DNA of 64,000 nucleotides, from positions 206,730,978 through 206,794,977 of the forward strand of contig CP136066.1 of assembly GCA_032622095.1 (NCBI GenBank). Direction: 5' to 3'. Origin of the DNA: Siphonodentalium dalli. Lineage: Eukaryota > Mollusca > Scaphopoda > Gadilida > Siphonodentaliidae. A program made the translations under genes and the position numbers. Positions within the stretch are counted from its first letter, which is position 1, and each line of letters begins with the position of its first letter. The notes beneath the pieces are model-generated. The model was given only the letters and a program-made list of their open reading frames with translations. It was not told the origin of the DNA and searched no databases. Shown one piece after another: positions 12,746-24,921 of this stretch.

Positions 12746-13024
12746 CTGAAAATAAACAAATACAGTTTAGTGGCATGCGATACTGATGGGGACCCCCTGG
12801 ATGGTACAATATGCTAGCACATACGGTCTGGTCACATACATACACAGAGCGACACGGTGTGAATGGGTTTGTCGATACGGCATACATGTAGGTGTCAGTG
12901 CTCAAGAGTAGACCATGCAGCCTTACTAGTAAGTTCTATCCTTCCACAATGACTCAAGTGCTGTATCGAAAAAAATCACATGTGTCGTTCTGTGTTTATT
13001 ACAATCCAACTGTCCTAGATTCCA

Positions 13025-13257
13025 TTAACCCTTTGAGTGCCAGGGGCCGATCTCATCGGCCCTAAACCTACAAAATAAGTCTGTTAAAGAATATAAGAAT
13101 AAATTATTAAAATTGTAATAAAAAAAAATTGTTAGGCCAATGCATTCTCTTTAAATATATGCGAGGCGACCTATGGTCGACTCGCATATATAAGAGAATG
13201 CATTGGCACAGGGTATATGGTTTGATACAAAAATCGACCTGGCACTCAAAGGGTTAA
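13025..13257. mobile_element. TTAA (piggyBac-like) MITE with core palindrome
   Basis: Termini TTAACCCTTTGAGTGCCAGG and its complement, bounded by TTAA on both sides. The interior carries the perfect ~70-bp palindrome based on GCCAATGCATTCTC...TATGCGAG. An inverted copy lies at 55470-55716. Confidence 0.85.
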
Positions 13258-13425
13258 TTGAAAAAAAAGAGACTTACAAGGCTTATTCAGAAAATTATTT
13301 TATTCAGATACAAATGTACCGCAAAAAATTCTTTTAGCACAATGGTGACTGAGCAGTGAACTGAAAGAACTGTTTGTTGTGATTGACGAGCACATGGATC
13401 TGAACTTACAAAGATTCTAACATGC

Positions 13426-13530
13426 AGAGTTTGCACTGCCACTTGCCAATGGCAAAAAGTAATTACATTATTTTCATTTGGCTGATTTTAGCAAAATATT
13501 TTGCAAGTGGGTTTTTAATTACATGGTGTG
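13426..13530. repeat. Diverged left end of the 12015 hAT family
   Basis: CAGAGTTTGCACTGCCACTTGCCAATGGCAAAAA aligns by eye, in two blocks, with the first ~100 bp of the 12015-12565 element. The matching right end was not found. Confidence 0.5.
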
Positions 13531-13699
13531 AACTACATGTATCTAGTCATAAAACATCATCAAAGGTGGATTATCTGTTACATGTGCTGACTTACAGACA
13601 ATACAAAAAGAAACTTGATCAACAAATCTATCAACCTGGTGGTGAACAGGGATATGTCAAAAGTGTTTTGTGATCTTTAGTTTTCACAAAACGGTTATA

Positions 13700-13825
13700 C
13701 GTTTGGTATGCGACTGATACGGACCCTGGCTTATATGAACCCCACATGATACGGACCCTGGCTGATACAGATCCTGGCTGATATGGACCCTGACTGATAC
13801 AGACCCCAGCTGATATGGACCTTTT
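13700..13825. repeat. Imperfect ~17-18-bp minisatellite
   Basis: About six diverged units of the form CTGATACGGACCCTGG follow each other between 13706 and 13820. No gene is seen around it. Confidence 0.7.
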
Positions 13826-14198
13826 AATAAATTAATATAACACTTTTGGTTTTTTTTCACATACATGTAGAGCATGGACATTTTGTTATGTCAGTTTTGT
13901 ATGTTAGTCATATGTGAATGAAATACAGGCCTTGAAATCCATAATAATTTATAAGAATCAAAATATAGAATTTATACAGTGAATAAGTTGCTTTTATGAG
14001 AATCTAACTAAGAATCAGGATTCTGATTCTCGTCAGATCTTAAGGCCCAGCAAATCATTTAAAACGGCCTTTTAATCCGAAATCAGTTGCTCATGGAACA
14101 ATAAAAGTGTTCGTTGTTAGTCGCTTCCTTGTATGGCAAAAATAATGTCATACTCCTGATTATTTCTATGACTTTGGTATTGTTCATGGTGTATAAAG

Positions 14199-15352
14199 CA
14201 GGGCTGGCGATCTAGAAAATCCAGGAGGGCTATTAATAGCCCTCCTAGATATGCCTAGGAGGGCTATAGCCCTCCTCAACTTTTAAAGTTATGATTTATT
14301 TTATCTGAGTTACTACTGCCGTTAGTTTGTCTATTTTTGATGTTGTATAACTCCATCTAAATTAAAAAAAAATTATGTGGAAACAAAGTGTCCACAGAGT
14401 TGTGAATGTCAAAATCCCCCACAGTAATTATGGTATGGTGAATATGTAACTATGTTTTATATGTTATGATAATTTATATGAACAAGAAACAAAATGTAAG
14501 AGTGTTTGTACTCAACAATTTGTCAGTCGGTGTCCAACCCATGCAACGGAATTGGGTGAGTTTGTCCACGTTAAAAGCATTCTCATTGAAAGTGTAATTT
14601 TACATAAAATACACAATCAAGAACAATATTAAATCCAGTATATTTGCACTTGAATATTGACTGCTTTTTCTCTCAATGTAATCCATATTATTATTCCATT
14701 GCCGACCACAGACTGCTGCTTGCAGCAGTCAAGTCGCTATCTATAGATTTACTGGGTGTTTGCCATTGGGGACATAGAAAATAGTTTCGGAACTTTAATA
14801 ATTGAATAACAGTGTAAACTAGAATACGTGGATATATTTAGCTAATTATATTAAAATATTGTCAATCGAAGCGATAAAAGACGGCTGCAAGCTAAATACA
14901 ATTTTCACTGATAGGAACCGGAAACGGAACGAAAGGTTGAACTTAATTGGGACAGTGATATTTGGTTCTCACTATCCACAAACATGTGTTCATTTTATCC
15001 AGTGAAATATATTGTAAGCTCAATCTTATGAAGAGAAATAATTTATTTTGGTCATAAAATGTGTGAGAATCGATCAAAAGATCAGATTTACGAAACAGTT
15101 CGTTCCGGAATTTACTGATTCCGCTATAATTCCCATTTGACATTTCCGTCAGGTCACGCATGCGCACAGTCCCCACACTGTACAATATAATTACGATTTC
15201 GATGCAGTATTTTACTCATTAAACACAATAAAATAACTAAATAATAAATGTCCTATCGTAGACGAGGCGGGCTATAAAAAGCCCGCCTTGGAAAATTCTA
15301 GGCGGGCTGTAGGCGGGCAGCCCGCCAGCCCGCCTTGAGATTTCCAGGCCTG
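14199..15352. mobile_element. hAT-like element with GC-rich hairpin ends
   Basis: Imperfect termini CAGGGCTGGCGATCT / AGATTTCCAGGCCTG with ATAAAG on both flanks (14193-14198, 15353-15358). Inside the left end are stacked palindromes of AGGAGGGCTAT...ATAGCCCTCCT; inside the right end are GGCGGGCTAT...AGCCCGCC. A gene-free interior separates them. The target duplication is only 6 bp as read, so the superfamily call is tentative. Confidence 0.6.
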
Positions 15353-15399
15353 ATAAAGTCCATGTATTAGTAATTAAGTACACCAAGTACGGTATGTTC

Positions 15400-16920
15400 A
15401 ACCAATTTTTATCACTTGAATGTCATGGACAAAAGCGATACATAACTAGATCTATATTGCGACATTAAAGTTGTGTTACAAATATTTGCTATTCAATGTG
15501 TGATTATAAAACAATTCAGTAGAAACAACACTGCTTCTGACCACAAACAATAGCTGTGCTTACTTGTCAAAAGAGTAACAATTAGTTGTTAATGCTGTAT
15601 ACACATGTATGCCCTATCTTAATCAATTGTCTCTATTTAACTGATTTATGCCTTCAACATGACATCAGTGAAAAAAAAAATTTACTTTAGTCACCATTTA
15701 TGCAATGCAGTTTCGAGCGGACACGACTGCATGGGATAGGATGACAAATCATGGCCTTGAAACAGATAGTGTACCAGTAATTAAGGTGCGGTATCGATTT
15801 ATATCCTAATTATTAAAAACAAAAAACTTGTGTCAACATTGAGCTCACAGGTCTGCAGGTAGCAGATGGAAAAAATTGAATTTTTGGAATGTCCTTGTAT
15901 CACAACATCTGCAAGTAGGACTACTACCAGCGTTAGTAAGCCCCCCCCCAATTCTTCAATGTTTATATTAGATGTTTGAGATGCCATACTTGTATTTAAG
16001 TTCGCGCAGTACTATTTTTCATGCAGCCAATAGATGCCATTAGAAATTGGAATGAATGGGCTTGAATATAAGTACTTGTACTTCGGGTATCTTCTTCAAC
16101 ACACCACCCATTGATAAGTTCGCTGAAATCACATTTTAACTAATATTATGAATCCTAAATATCCCCCTACTGCAAAATTCAAAAACTTGATAACAAAAAT
16201 GACTTGATATGTATTTTATTTTTATATGTTGATTTTCTGCAAATAAAGAAGTTCAAGTGACCAATTTCGAATGACGACTCATTATTAAAACAGCAGAGTG
16301 AATGTTTGTTGTGCATAATAAATGACTATCTGTTGTGAATATATTATAGTTTAATTCGCGGAAGTTTGATTGGCACATATAGAAGTCATGTGAGTTTGGC
16401 CGAGATTGTCACATTCAAATGTTATGTGACCATTAACTGGATGTTAATTAATTGTTCAAAATTAAAACGTAAATCATTTTGGCTTATATAAATACATGTA
16501 TGTAGTCTTTAATAGGCTGTGATAGCTTGGATTTTGCGCAGAATAACAAACAAACACACCAAAATTATTTTAGAGTGATAGCCTTTTATAAATATTGTTG
16601 TGTTTGAGCGCAACTGAGAAATGAGAAGTGCACCATGGTTGATACTAGTATACTAATAATATTAACAGTCCTGCCACTTTAATGAATTATCGATTGTGGG
16701 CAGTCGTTTGCAATTGATTTTAAAAATTATTATGGGAACCGGCAAATCTTATCTTTCTCACAACAAATAATTTTGCATGTGCAAATATGCGGAAGTCATC
16801 GAAACCCAAAATGTAGTGGCTTGTTTACACTTTTTTATAGATCGAATGAGCTAACATCGACCAAACAAGCTGTAACTAATAAGTCTCATGCCTAACGGAA
16901 GCTGTGCCCGACCTGTCAGT
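15400..16920. other. Gene-free AT-rich DNA
   Basis: No exon, inverted-repeat boundary or tandem repeat that I can support. Only short open frames and a few homopolymers such as the C-run at 15941. Confidence 0.5.
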
Positions 16921-16929
16921 GTCACTGAT

Positions 16930-17540
16930 GGGGTGTTGTCATACCGTATTATACATAAATGGACACCGGTCTCAGTTGGCGAGATTGAAATGTTGGCTGC
17001 CGAAACTATTTCAGTTTAGTTCTGATAAATCTATGTTAAAATTTATCATGGGTCACATATTGATCTAAAGTATGGTAGTATTAAACAGGGACTGAAATGT
17101 CAAAAGAACTTGGTTTGATTGATGAACATTGGAAGAACATGAACTTAAACATGGTCAACATGTGGGCTTACGACAATGACGCAAATGGGGTCTTTGTCGT
17201 AATGTTTTATACATAGATGCTCAGTGTGCATTTCTGTATACCGTACATAAAGTGTCTTGTGACAGGGTCATTGTCGTAGTGTTTTCTACATAAATGCACA
17301 TGAGGTCGAGTTGATATGTAAGTTCATTTTTGATCAAAACAACCATGCAGTTCTTTCGGGTCCTGTTTAATACCAGTAGGGCCTACTAAGATCAATATGC
17401 GACCAATGATCAATTTTATTGCAGTTTCGCCATTGTGATAAAATGCCTTTATCATATTAAACTACGGAAGAAAAATAGTCTGAATTGAAGCAGACAGCAA
17501 TTATTTACGGTGTGCATTTATGTATAAAACGTTACGACAA
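16930..17540. repeat. Foldback (long inverted repeat) region
   Basis: GTTGTCATACCGTATTATAC near 16934 pairs with ...TATAAAACGTTACGACAAC near 17521. TATTGATCTAAAG...GTATTAAACAGG (17058-17092) pairs with CCTGTTTAATACC...GATCAATA (17362-17398). The motif CGACAATGACCCC or its complement recurs at least five times up to 17790, next to CATTTATGTATAAAA. Similar short pieces occur at 26815 and 27323. Confidence 0.7.
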
Positions 17541-18669
17541 CGACCCCATTAGCGACAATGACCCCTGTCATGTGACATTACGCGAGACTGGTGCGCATAT
17601 ATGTATACAGGAATGCACACAGTGGGCATCTATGTATAAAATGTTTGTTTGTTACTAGTACTAGTAGTAGTAGTACTAGTAGTACGACAACAAACCCATC
17701 ATTACCTGAGATAAATGTGCATTTATGTATAGTATATACAGAAATGCATCATGTGCGCATTTATTTTAAAACATCATGACAATGACCCCATCACCATGAA
17801 CACGGCATCAGCAGCACTTGACTTGATTGGCCTTGACTGAGTATGTTGTGTTGAGATTCCGAGTTTTGATAGTTTGACATTTAGAATTTGTGCAACTCAA
17901 ACATACACTTGTCAGAAGTCTATAGTAGACTATACTGTACTGTCTGTAGGAGACATACTTGGCGATAATCTAGAATTTCAATCAAAACTACAATCTTCAC
18001 TATAGCATTGAGAATTTGATTGACGATTCTTTGTAGTACATGTACTAGTAGATACTTCAGACATGACTATGAGACAAGTTATGTGGCAAAAATGTCAAAA
18101 ATATTCCATCGAAATGGGGGGCGAACGACGAATCGTTGCAGTGAATGGAAGATCTCAATAGTATATAGTCTTATAAATGCATACCAGATGTTGAATTTCA
18201 TTGACCACAAAGCACTCAGCTCGAACTGATTGTGTCCATTTGTGATAAAATAGGATCATTTGGTTGAAATGAGGACATAAAATGAGCTCAACATCAACAT
18301 TGATTCTTCAATGGCGGAAAATCTCGTATTTTCTCGAGTTGTGTGAGATTTGAAAAAATTCCAAGCAGGTGCGTTCCATTCGTTCCATACCTGATGTCAA
18401 GCTCTCCCATCGCTACAAATTTACTCTACTTCTAATTTGGGATAATAAAACAAATCATAATTTTCAGGCTTTAATTAGAGCTAAGAATTGTTTGCTTTTT
18501 AAAATTATTTTCCAAGCATCAAAATGGTCAAATAAATACATCGCATATATTGTCTTGGAAAAACTGAATTATGAAGAAAAAAAATAAAATAATTTCTAGT
18601 GCTCATAATAAAGAGCGTTTCTTGTTTGCTTTATCATAATGTGATAATATTTATGGGAGGCCCTTTTCA

Positions 18670-20130
18670 CATTTATTACTTATTTGCATTTAAGTGCAAA
18701 AATTTGCATCTATCATTTGCGCTTAAGAGCAAGAAAGTCCTCAATGAAACCACATTCACAGTATATGACCATGGAAATACTATAGATCTGTGCAAGAGAT
18801 GCTGATATAATAAAAATACTGAGACACCAAAGCTCCAGGAATGAAACACCAATTTTTGGGACAGGGATGCTGACAATATGAAAATAGGATCCCCCCCAGA
18901 TTTAAGGCATTATGTACACCATATGAGATAAACAAGTCCTCGTGCAGTGACACCTCATTCATGTTATATGACCCAAATCTGTGCAAAAATACTTTAGAAA
19001 AAATTAGATAAAAAATACTAAGAGTTCTGGGAAGGAGACATCAATTCTTAGGATATAGGGGTGCTGATAATATGAAATTAGGGATTATCTTTGATTGATG
19101 TATAGTCATACTCACAGTTGACTGTTGAGTAGTAGGCTAATTAAAACAGGTTAAAACTACCCCAAGCTCCTCTTGTGTTGCTAGGTTATACACCAGGTTA
19201 TGCCAATAGTTTATGGGTAGGTTAGATAGTAGTTACAATTACAATTGATTATATTTAAGTATGAATGCCCTATTTGTGCTTAAGCACAATATGTGGTACT
19301 TGTGCTTAATGCGCTTAAGCACAATTATTTGCACTGAAGTGTAATCAATTGCGCTTAAGCAAATATATCAGCATTCCTGCCCCAAGAATTGGTACCTCAC
19401 TCCAGGAGCTCTAGTTGTTTTTATTAAAGGGACAGCTCCTGCACAGATATATACCGGTACCATTTCCATGATCATAAAATGGGAATTAGGTGTCCCTGGG
19501 GGGGGGGGGGGGGGGGGGCTTGCTTCCCTGATATTTTCTTTTTTACTTAAAATTGGGTAAAAAACCCTATTTACATGAATATGCTTGCTTTCCTGATATA
19601 GTGAACTTATTGACTAGATCATGCATCAAATACAGTAATGCTCTAATTAATCGACTCCTTAACCACAGCAGAATTATGGGTAACTTTTCAGGATTTAGTC
19701 GGAAATATGGCTTGTTGCCATTCATCGGAAAGCTCTCACAGAGCTTTCCGATGAATGGCAACAAGCCATATTTCCGACTAATCCTGAAAAGTTACCCATA
19801 ATTCTGCTGTGGTTAAGGAGTCGATTACTTAGAGCATTACTGTGTCTACTCTGGCTAATGCTACAGACTTTAGCCAGAGTAGAGATTCATGGCACAATCT
19901 ACTTATTGACTTGAAATATGGGAAAAACCCCTATTTTCATATTATCAGCATTCCTGTCCCCAAGAATTTGTGTCTCCATCCCGGATATCTAGAATATTTT
20001 ATTAAAGGGACATCTCCTGCACAGATCTATACCATTTCTTAGATCATTGCATTAATCTCTAGATTCTCTAGTTAGCCAGAGTAGAGATTCATGGCATGAT
20101 CTGTACCATTTCCATGATCATAAAAGGGGT
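18670..20130. repeat. Inverted pair of an interspersed repeat flanking a mariner-like MITE
   Basis: The unit ending CTGCACAGATCTATACCATTTC is present in one orientation at about 18770-19080 (as complement) and in the other at about 19370-19560 and 19920-20130, with CAGCATTCCTG..CCCAAGAAT inside. Several GCGCTTAAGCA motifs lie at 19270-19360 and a G-run at 19499-19518. Confidence 0.6.
19633..19842. mobile_element. Palindromic Tc1/mariner-like MITE (CAGTAATGC family)
   Basis: CAGTAATGCTCTAATTAATC ... complementary right end GCATTACTG. The two halves are near-perfect inverted copies (TTAACCACAGCAGAATTATG, AAGCTCT in the centre). Left flank TA, right flank TG. Other copies: 21294-21505, 24137-24259, 26874-27037, 50038-50154, 53656-53869, 60380-60550. 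Confidence 0.82.
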
Positions 20131-20717
20131 TGGGGGAGGGGAGGGCTTGAAATAAAATGTGTAATTTGTTGGAGATGTACTGATCAACTATGTTTGAGTT
20201 CAGTATACTCTAAGGTTGTGCTGAGTATACAGTGTTCTAATTTCGCTTGGTTTGAGATCTAGAGATATTTTTACTGCTCAAAACATCATTCTCACAACTT
20301 TGCCTTTTCTGCTTTGCTCAAAGCGAAAATAGCCGAGTCATTGAGAATGTTCAAAACATGTCACCCAATTTTGACTCATGATGACTATATCTACATGTAC
20401 CTTTGCAATATAACAGTACCTATGTAGTTCAGAAAAAATGACGCCATTAAATGCAAATAATAGGCATGTGAAGATTGATCAAGATCGAATGAGGGCAATG
20501 GGCCATACTCAAAGCAATAGTGAGCCATGAATCTACTGCCATATATACAATGGACGCAACACCATGACTGTATGAAGTTCAGCCGGAAAGAGATAACAAG
20601 AAAATAATGCTTCTGTATGTTTTTATTCATGAAAATAATAACAGAATCAATGATCAAGCTTCTTTCATTTCTCCCAGACAGGGACAAGGTAAAGATAGAT
20701 ATGATGAATCGGTACCA

Positions 20718-21157
20718 TAAAGATGCATTAACCGAATTAACGCTCCTAAATGACCATTTCCTTGGCTTCATGGTAAAAAATATTTGGTTTGAGTCGGGGA
20801 ACCCACCCATCAAAGCTCAGAGTCATTAGATATAAATTTTTGAAATCTATTATTTTTCACCATCAGGAATTATTAGTGGCCCAGTAAACAGTCGACGAGC
20901 TGACGGTCTCGGACCAAATTGTGGATGAAGATGGATAACTCTAAAATCAAGAGGCTTTCTGTATATAACAAGGCCAAATTTCATCCAACATGTTGATAAA
21001 TAACACGTTTTGGGAAATTTTATACTATAGTTGACAGGGGTTAGCATTATTTTTGGGCAATTAATCGATTCTGATAACTGAAGCGGCATTTCTAAAAATG
21101 TTGTTATCGTTGGAATCTGATTATATGGGGACCATCGATTAGGATTGAGTACCTTTA
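20718..21157. mobile_element. ~440-bp MITE with TAAAGATGC termini, copy 1
   Basis: Begins TAAAGATGCATTAACC and ends GGATTGAGTACCTTTA, imperfect inverted repeats. A second full-length copy with the same ends lies at 32055-32496. No coding capacity. Confidence 0.75.
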
Positions 21158-21650
21158 ATGGTTAGAGTGTGTTCGACTTGTAGTCGCAGTCAACACAGGG
21201 ATATGAGTACGAAGCTCGATGACGGACTGCTGAGTTTCATAACAGTGGCTAGGTTTCCAGTCAAGCGGAGTGTGGCTGTAGAGTTACGGTATACAGTAAT
21301 GCTCTAATTAATCGACTCCTTAACCACAGCAGAATTATGGGTAATTTTTCAGGATTTAGTCGGAAATATGGCTTGTTGCCATTCATCGGAAAGCTCTAGT
21401 GAGAGCTTTCCAATGAATGGCAACAAGCCATATTTCGGACTAAATCCTGAAAAATTACCTATAATTCTGCTGTGGTTAAGGGGTCGATTACTTAGGGCAT
21501 TACTGTACCTTTAATGGTTAGAGTGTTAAACTTTTAGTTGCAGTCAACACAGGGATATGAGTACGAAGTTCCACGGCGGACTGTTTAGTTTCAGAACAGT
21601 GGCTAGGTTTCCAGTCAAGCGGAGTGTGGCTGTAGAGTTACGGTATACAC
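21148..21650. repeat. ~145-bp direct repeat separated by a mariner-like MITE
   Basis: GTACCTTTAATGGTTAGAGT ... GTAGAGTTACGGTATACA occurs at 21148-21296 and again at 21505-21650. The two copies differ at scattered positions. The MITE (21294-21505) sits exactly between them. Confidence 0.8.
21294..21505. mobile_element. Palindromic Tc1/mariner-like MITE, TA-flanked
   Basis: Same family as 19633-19842. TA at 21292-21293 and 21506-21507. Long near-perfect arms around AAGCTCTAGTGAGAGCTTTC. Confidence 0.85.
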
Positions 21651-21760
21651 TGGTCTAATTTTGAGTCACTTGTTACCCTTGAGAAAAGTCAATCATACAG
21701 TGTTGTATTGCTGAAATATAAAGTGAGGGAACGGACCATTCACCCCGACGCGGAAAATTA

Positions 21761-23595
21761 AAATGAAAGTGTCAATGACACTGTAGCTCAACTTAGGTAG
21801 GGGAATAATTTAATGGTCGACAGTAAATGGAGGAATAGGAAAAGTGCTAATTGAAATGTCTAAGTAAGACTAGATGTACATGTCAATATCAACATTCATA
21901 ACAGGTTTCATAATGATCGGATCAGGGATGTGGTGATTATGGTGCAAAGAGTAAATTCTAAAATGGCCACCGGCAGCCATGTTTTTTCCGAATAACCCCA
22001 AAATGACTTGTTCCCATCTACAGCCTTTACAAATCTCATAATGATCTGATCAAAGGTATGACCTGTAGCCTGTGCCAATGGATTTAGTCATGCAAAGAGT
22101 AAAATCCAAGATGGCTGCTGGTGGCCATGTTTTTCGGCTGAACGACCCCAAAATGACTCGTTTCCCCATCTACATGTCATTGTTAACATACATGAAAAAT
22201 TTCATGAAGTTCCGACCAAAGGATTTATTCATGCAAAGAGTAAAATCCAATATGGCTGCTGGCGGACATGTTTTTTAGCCAAACGACCCCAAAATGACTC
22301 GTTCCCATCTACATGTTAATATTAACATCCATGATAAATATCATGATGATCAGATAAACAGTACGACCTGTAGCCCGTGCCAATGGATTGAATTTTGAAA
22401 TCCAAGATGGCTGCCAGCGGCCATGTTTTTTGGCCGAATGACCCCAAAATGACTCGGTCCCATATACATGTCAATATCAATATTCATGACAAATTTCATA
22501 AAGGTCAGACCAAAGGTACGACCTGTAACCCGCGCCAAAGGATTTAGTCATGCAAAGAGTAAAATCCATGATGGCTGCTGGCGGCCATGTTTTTTCGCCG
22601 AACAACCCCAAAATAACTTGTTCCCATCTACATGTCATTGTTAACATCCATGACAAATTTCATGAAGTTCTGATCAAAACTACGACCTGTAGCCTGCGCC
22701 AAAGGATTTAGTCACGCAAAGAGTAAAATCCAAGATGGCTGCCAGCGGCCATGTTTTTTGGCCGAACGACCCCAAAATGACTCGTTCCCATCTACATGTC
22801 AATATTAACATCCATGACAAATTTCATAATGATCAGACGAACAGTACGACCTGTAGCCCGCGCCAATGGATTGAATTTTGAAATCCAAAATGGTCACCAG
22901 CGGCCATGTTTTTTGGCCGAATGACCCCAAAATGACTCGTTCCCATCTGCATGTCAATGTCAACATTCATGACAAATTTCATAAAGATCAGACCAAAGGT
23001 ACGACCTGTAGCCCGCGCCAAAGGATTTAGTCATGCAAAGAGTAAAATCCAAGATGGCTGCTGGCGGCCATGTTTTTTGGCCGAACAACCCCAAAATCAC
23101 TCGTTCCCATCTACATGTCATTGTTAACATCCATGACAAATTTCATGAAGTTCTGATCAAAACTACGACCTGTAGCCTGCGCCAAAGGATTTAGTCATGC
23201 AAAGATTAAAATCCAAGATGGCTGCCAGCGGCCATGTTTTTTGGCCGAACGACCCCAAAATGACTCGTTCCCATCTACATGTCAATATTAACATCCATGA
23301 CAAATTTCATGATGATCAAACGAACAGTACGACCTGTAGCCCGCGCCAATGGATTGAATTTTGAAATCCAAGATGGCCACCAACGGCCATGTTTTTTGGC
23401 CGAATGACCCCAAAATGACTCGTTCCCATCTACATGTCAATGTCAACATTCATGCAAAATTTCATAAAGATCAGACCAAAGGTACGACCTGTAGCCTGCA
23501 CCAAAGGAAATTGTTGACGGACACACGCACACACGGACGACGGACGCCAAGCCATGGCAATAGCTCAAACTTACAAAAGTAAGTTGAGCTAAAAA
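21761..23595 (+). mobile_element. Pearl-like element, family D, complete, with 483-bp higher-order array
   Basis: 5' palindrome GTGTCAATGACAC followed by TAGCTCAACTT; 3' end AAGTTGAGCTAAAAA complementary to it. About ten ~160-bp units lie between, then a short ACGGACGACGGACG tract. The variant junction ATTGAATTTTGAAATCC occurs at 22387, 22870 and 23353, exactly 483 bp apart, so units are arranged in triplets. Confidence 0.87.
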
Positions 23596-24136
23596 CGCAT
23601 CAAAGGAGGCATTTTCTAACATCTCCTCATCATATAGTCCACAAAACTGCCATAACTTTTTGCGTATGTATACAAATTGTCTGTATATTTATTATATATA
23701 TAGAACTGACAGGATCCATTCATTTGTCAACCCCACCCCCCATATTTTCAAGTAGATCTATATCGGGTAGCGGGAATACCGAGGGATAACAATAGTCTAT
23801 TGACTATTCTAAGTTCAGCCTTATAATATAATTTGAATACAGTTGGTGTATGTGGCTATTAAATTGCTTCGTGTGCTGCACAATGAGTAATTTCACCACG
23901 ACAGCTACATGTATATGTCCCTTCTGGCTAAAAAGTGAGTGGACGCTGTTCCCACAGAAAAATTGCTGCAATCATACCAGTACCAGTCAGCTTGTCATAC
24001 AGGGGAGTTTCAGCTAGAGCATGTTCTGATCAAACTAGAGCAGCGCCTGTACAAATGGCTGCAGTCGGTTCATTGATTGGCTTGTATAATAGACTCGGAT
24101 AATAGTGTAATGTTAAAAAGCATCTTAGAGCAAGTA

Positions 24137-24259
24137 CAGTACTGCCCTAAATAATCGAATCCTTAACCACAGCAGAATTATGGGTAATTTTTAAGGATTT
24201 ATTTGGAAATATGGCGTTCAGACGACCATTCATCGGAAAGCTCTCACTGAGCATTACTG
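24137..24259. mobile_element. Internally deleted Tc1/mariner-like MITE
   Basis: TA-CAGTACTGCCCTAAATAATC at the left and GCATTACTG-TA at the right. Most of the right arm is missing. Confidence 0.7.
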
Positions 24260-24299
24260 TATCTTACCAAAACAAATTGTGTTTTGAATTGAAGCTGGA

Positions 24300-24670
24300 C
24301 TATCTTTAACCTGGTCATGACAGGAGCTGCGCTGGTGCAGCATTAAATATTATTTGCCAGTGCATTCTCTTATATATGCAAGTCTCCCATAAGGAGCCTC
24401 ACATATTTAAGAGAATGCACTGGCTTACACGGTCAAAGTATATACTATTAAGCCAATGTATTCTCTATTGTCGAGTATTTATCTCTTAGTAAGTGATCAG
24501 ATATTAAGTTCAACAAACGGACTAACTTATTATCTGAACATTTCCCACCAATAGAAATCCTTCTGCACTTGTTTTATTTGCTCCTCTGTCTGTTGTCTGA
24601 GCACCCCTCCAACTGAATGATAGACTATTCAAATACATAATTTTACAACTGGGTAGAATACATTTAGATG
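24300..24670. repeat. Decayed TTAA-type composite with core palindrome
   Basis: TTTAACCTGGTCATGACAGG, then GTGCAGCATTAAAT, a GCCAGTGCATTCTC palindrome (24357-24425) and, beyond, a hairpin pair around GATCAGATATTAAGTTCAAC / TTATTATCTGAACATTTCCC. The same order of parts occurs at 59563-60056 and 63731-64000. Confidence 0.65.
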
Positions 24671-24921
24671 TCCCAGGGTGAAAGAGACGAAAGAAACATA
24701 AACATGGTCTAACATTATAACAGACAAATAAATTACATAAAATATGAGTTAGAATGTATATGAAATAATATGAAAAACTTCACATTTGTTTCGTCCATGA
24801 AACGGAATAATGGATTATAGCATATAAATTCATTGAGCATATGTGAAAGGCAAACTTAATATAGCTGAATTGGTTATGATTACTGGAGTACCCAAATTAG
24901 CTGAAATTAATACTAGGGTAC

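Noticed and set aside
20391..20813. 140-codon minus-strand open frame
   Set aside because: Low-complexity hydrophobic composition, overlaps the start of a MITE at 20718, no recognisable domain or splice sites.
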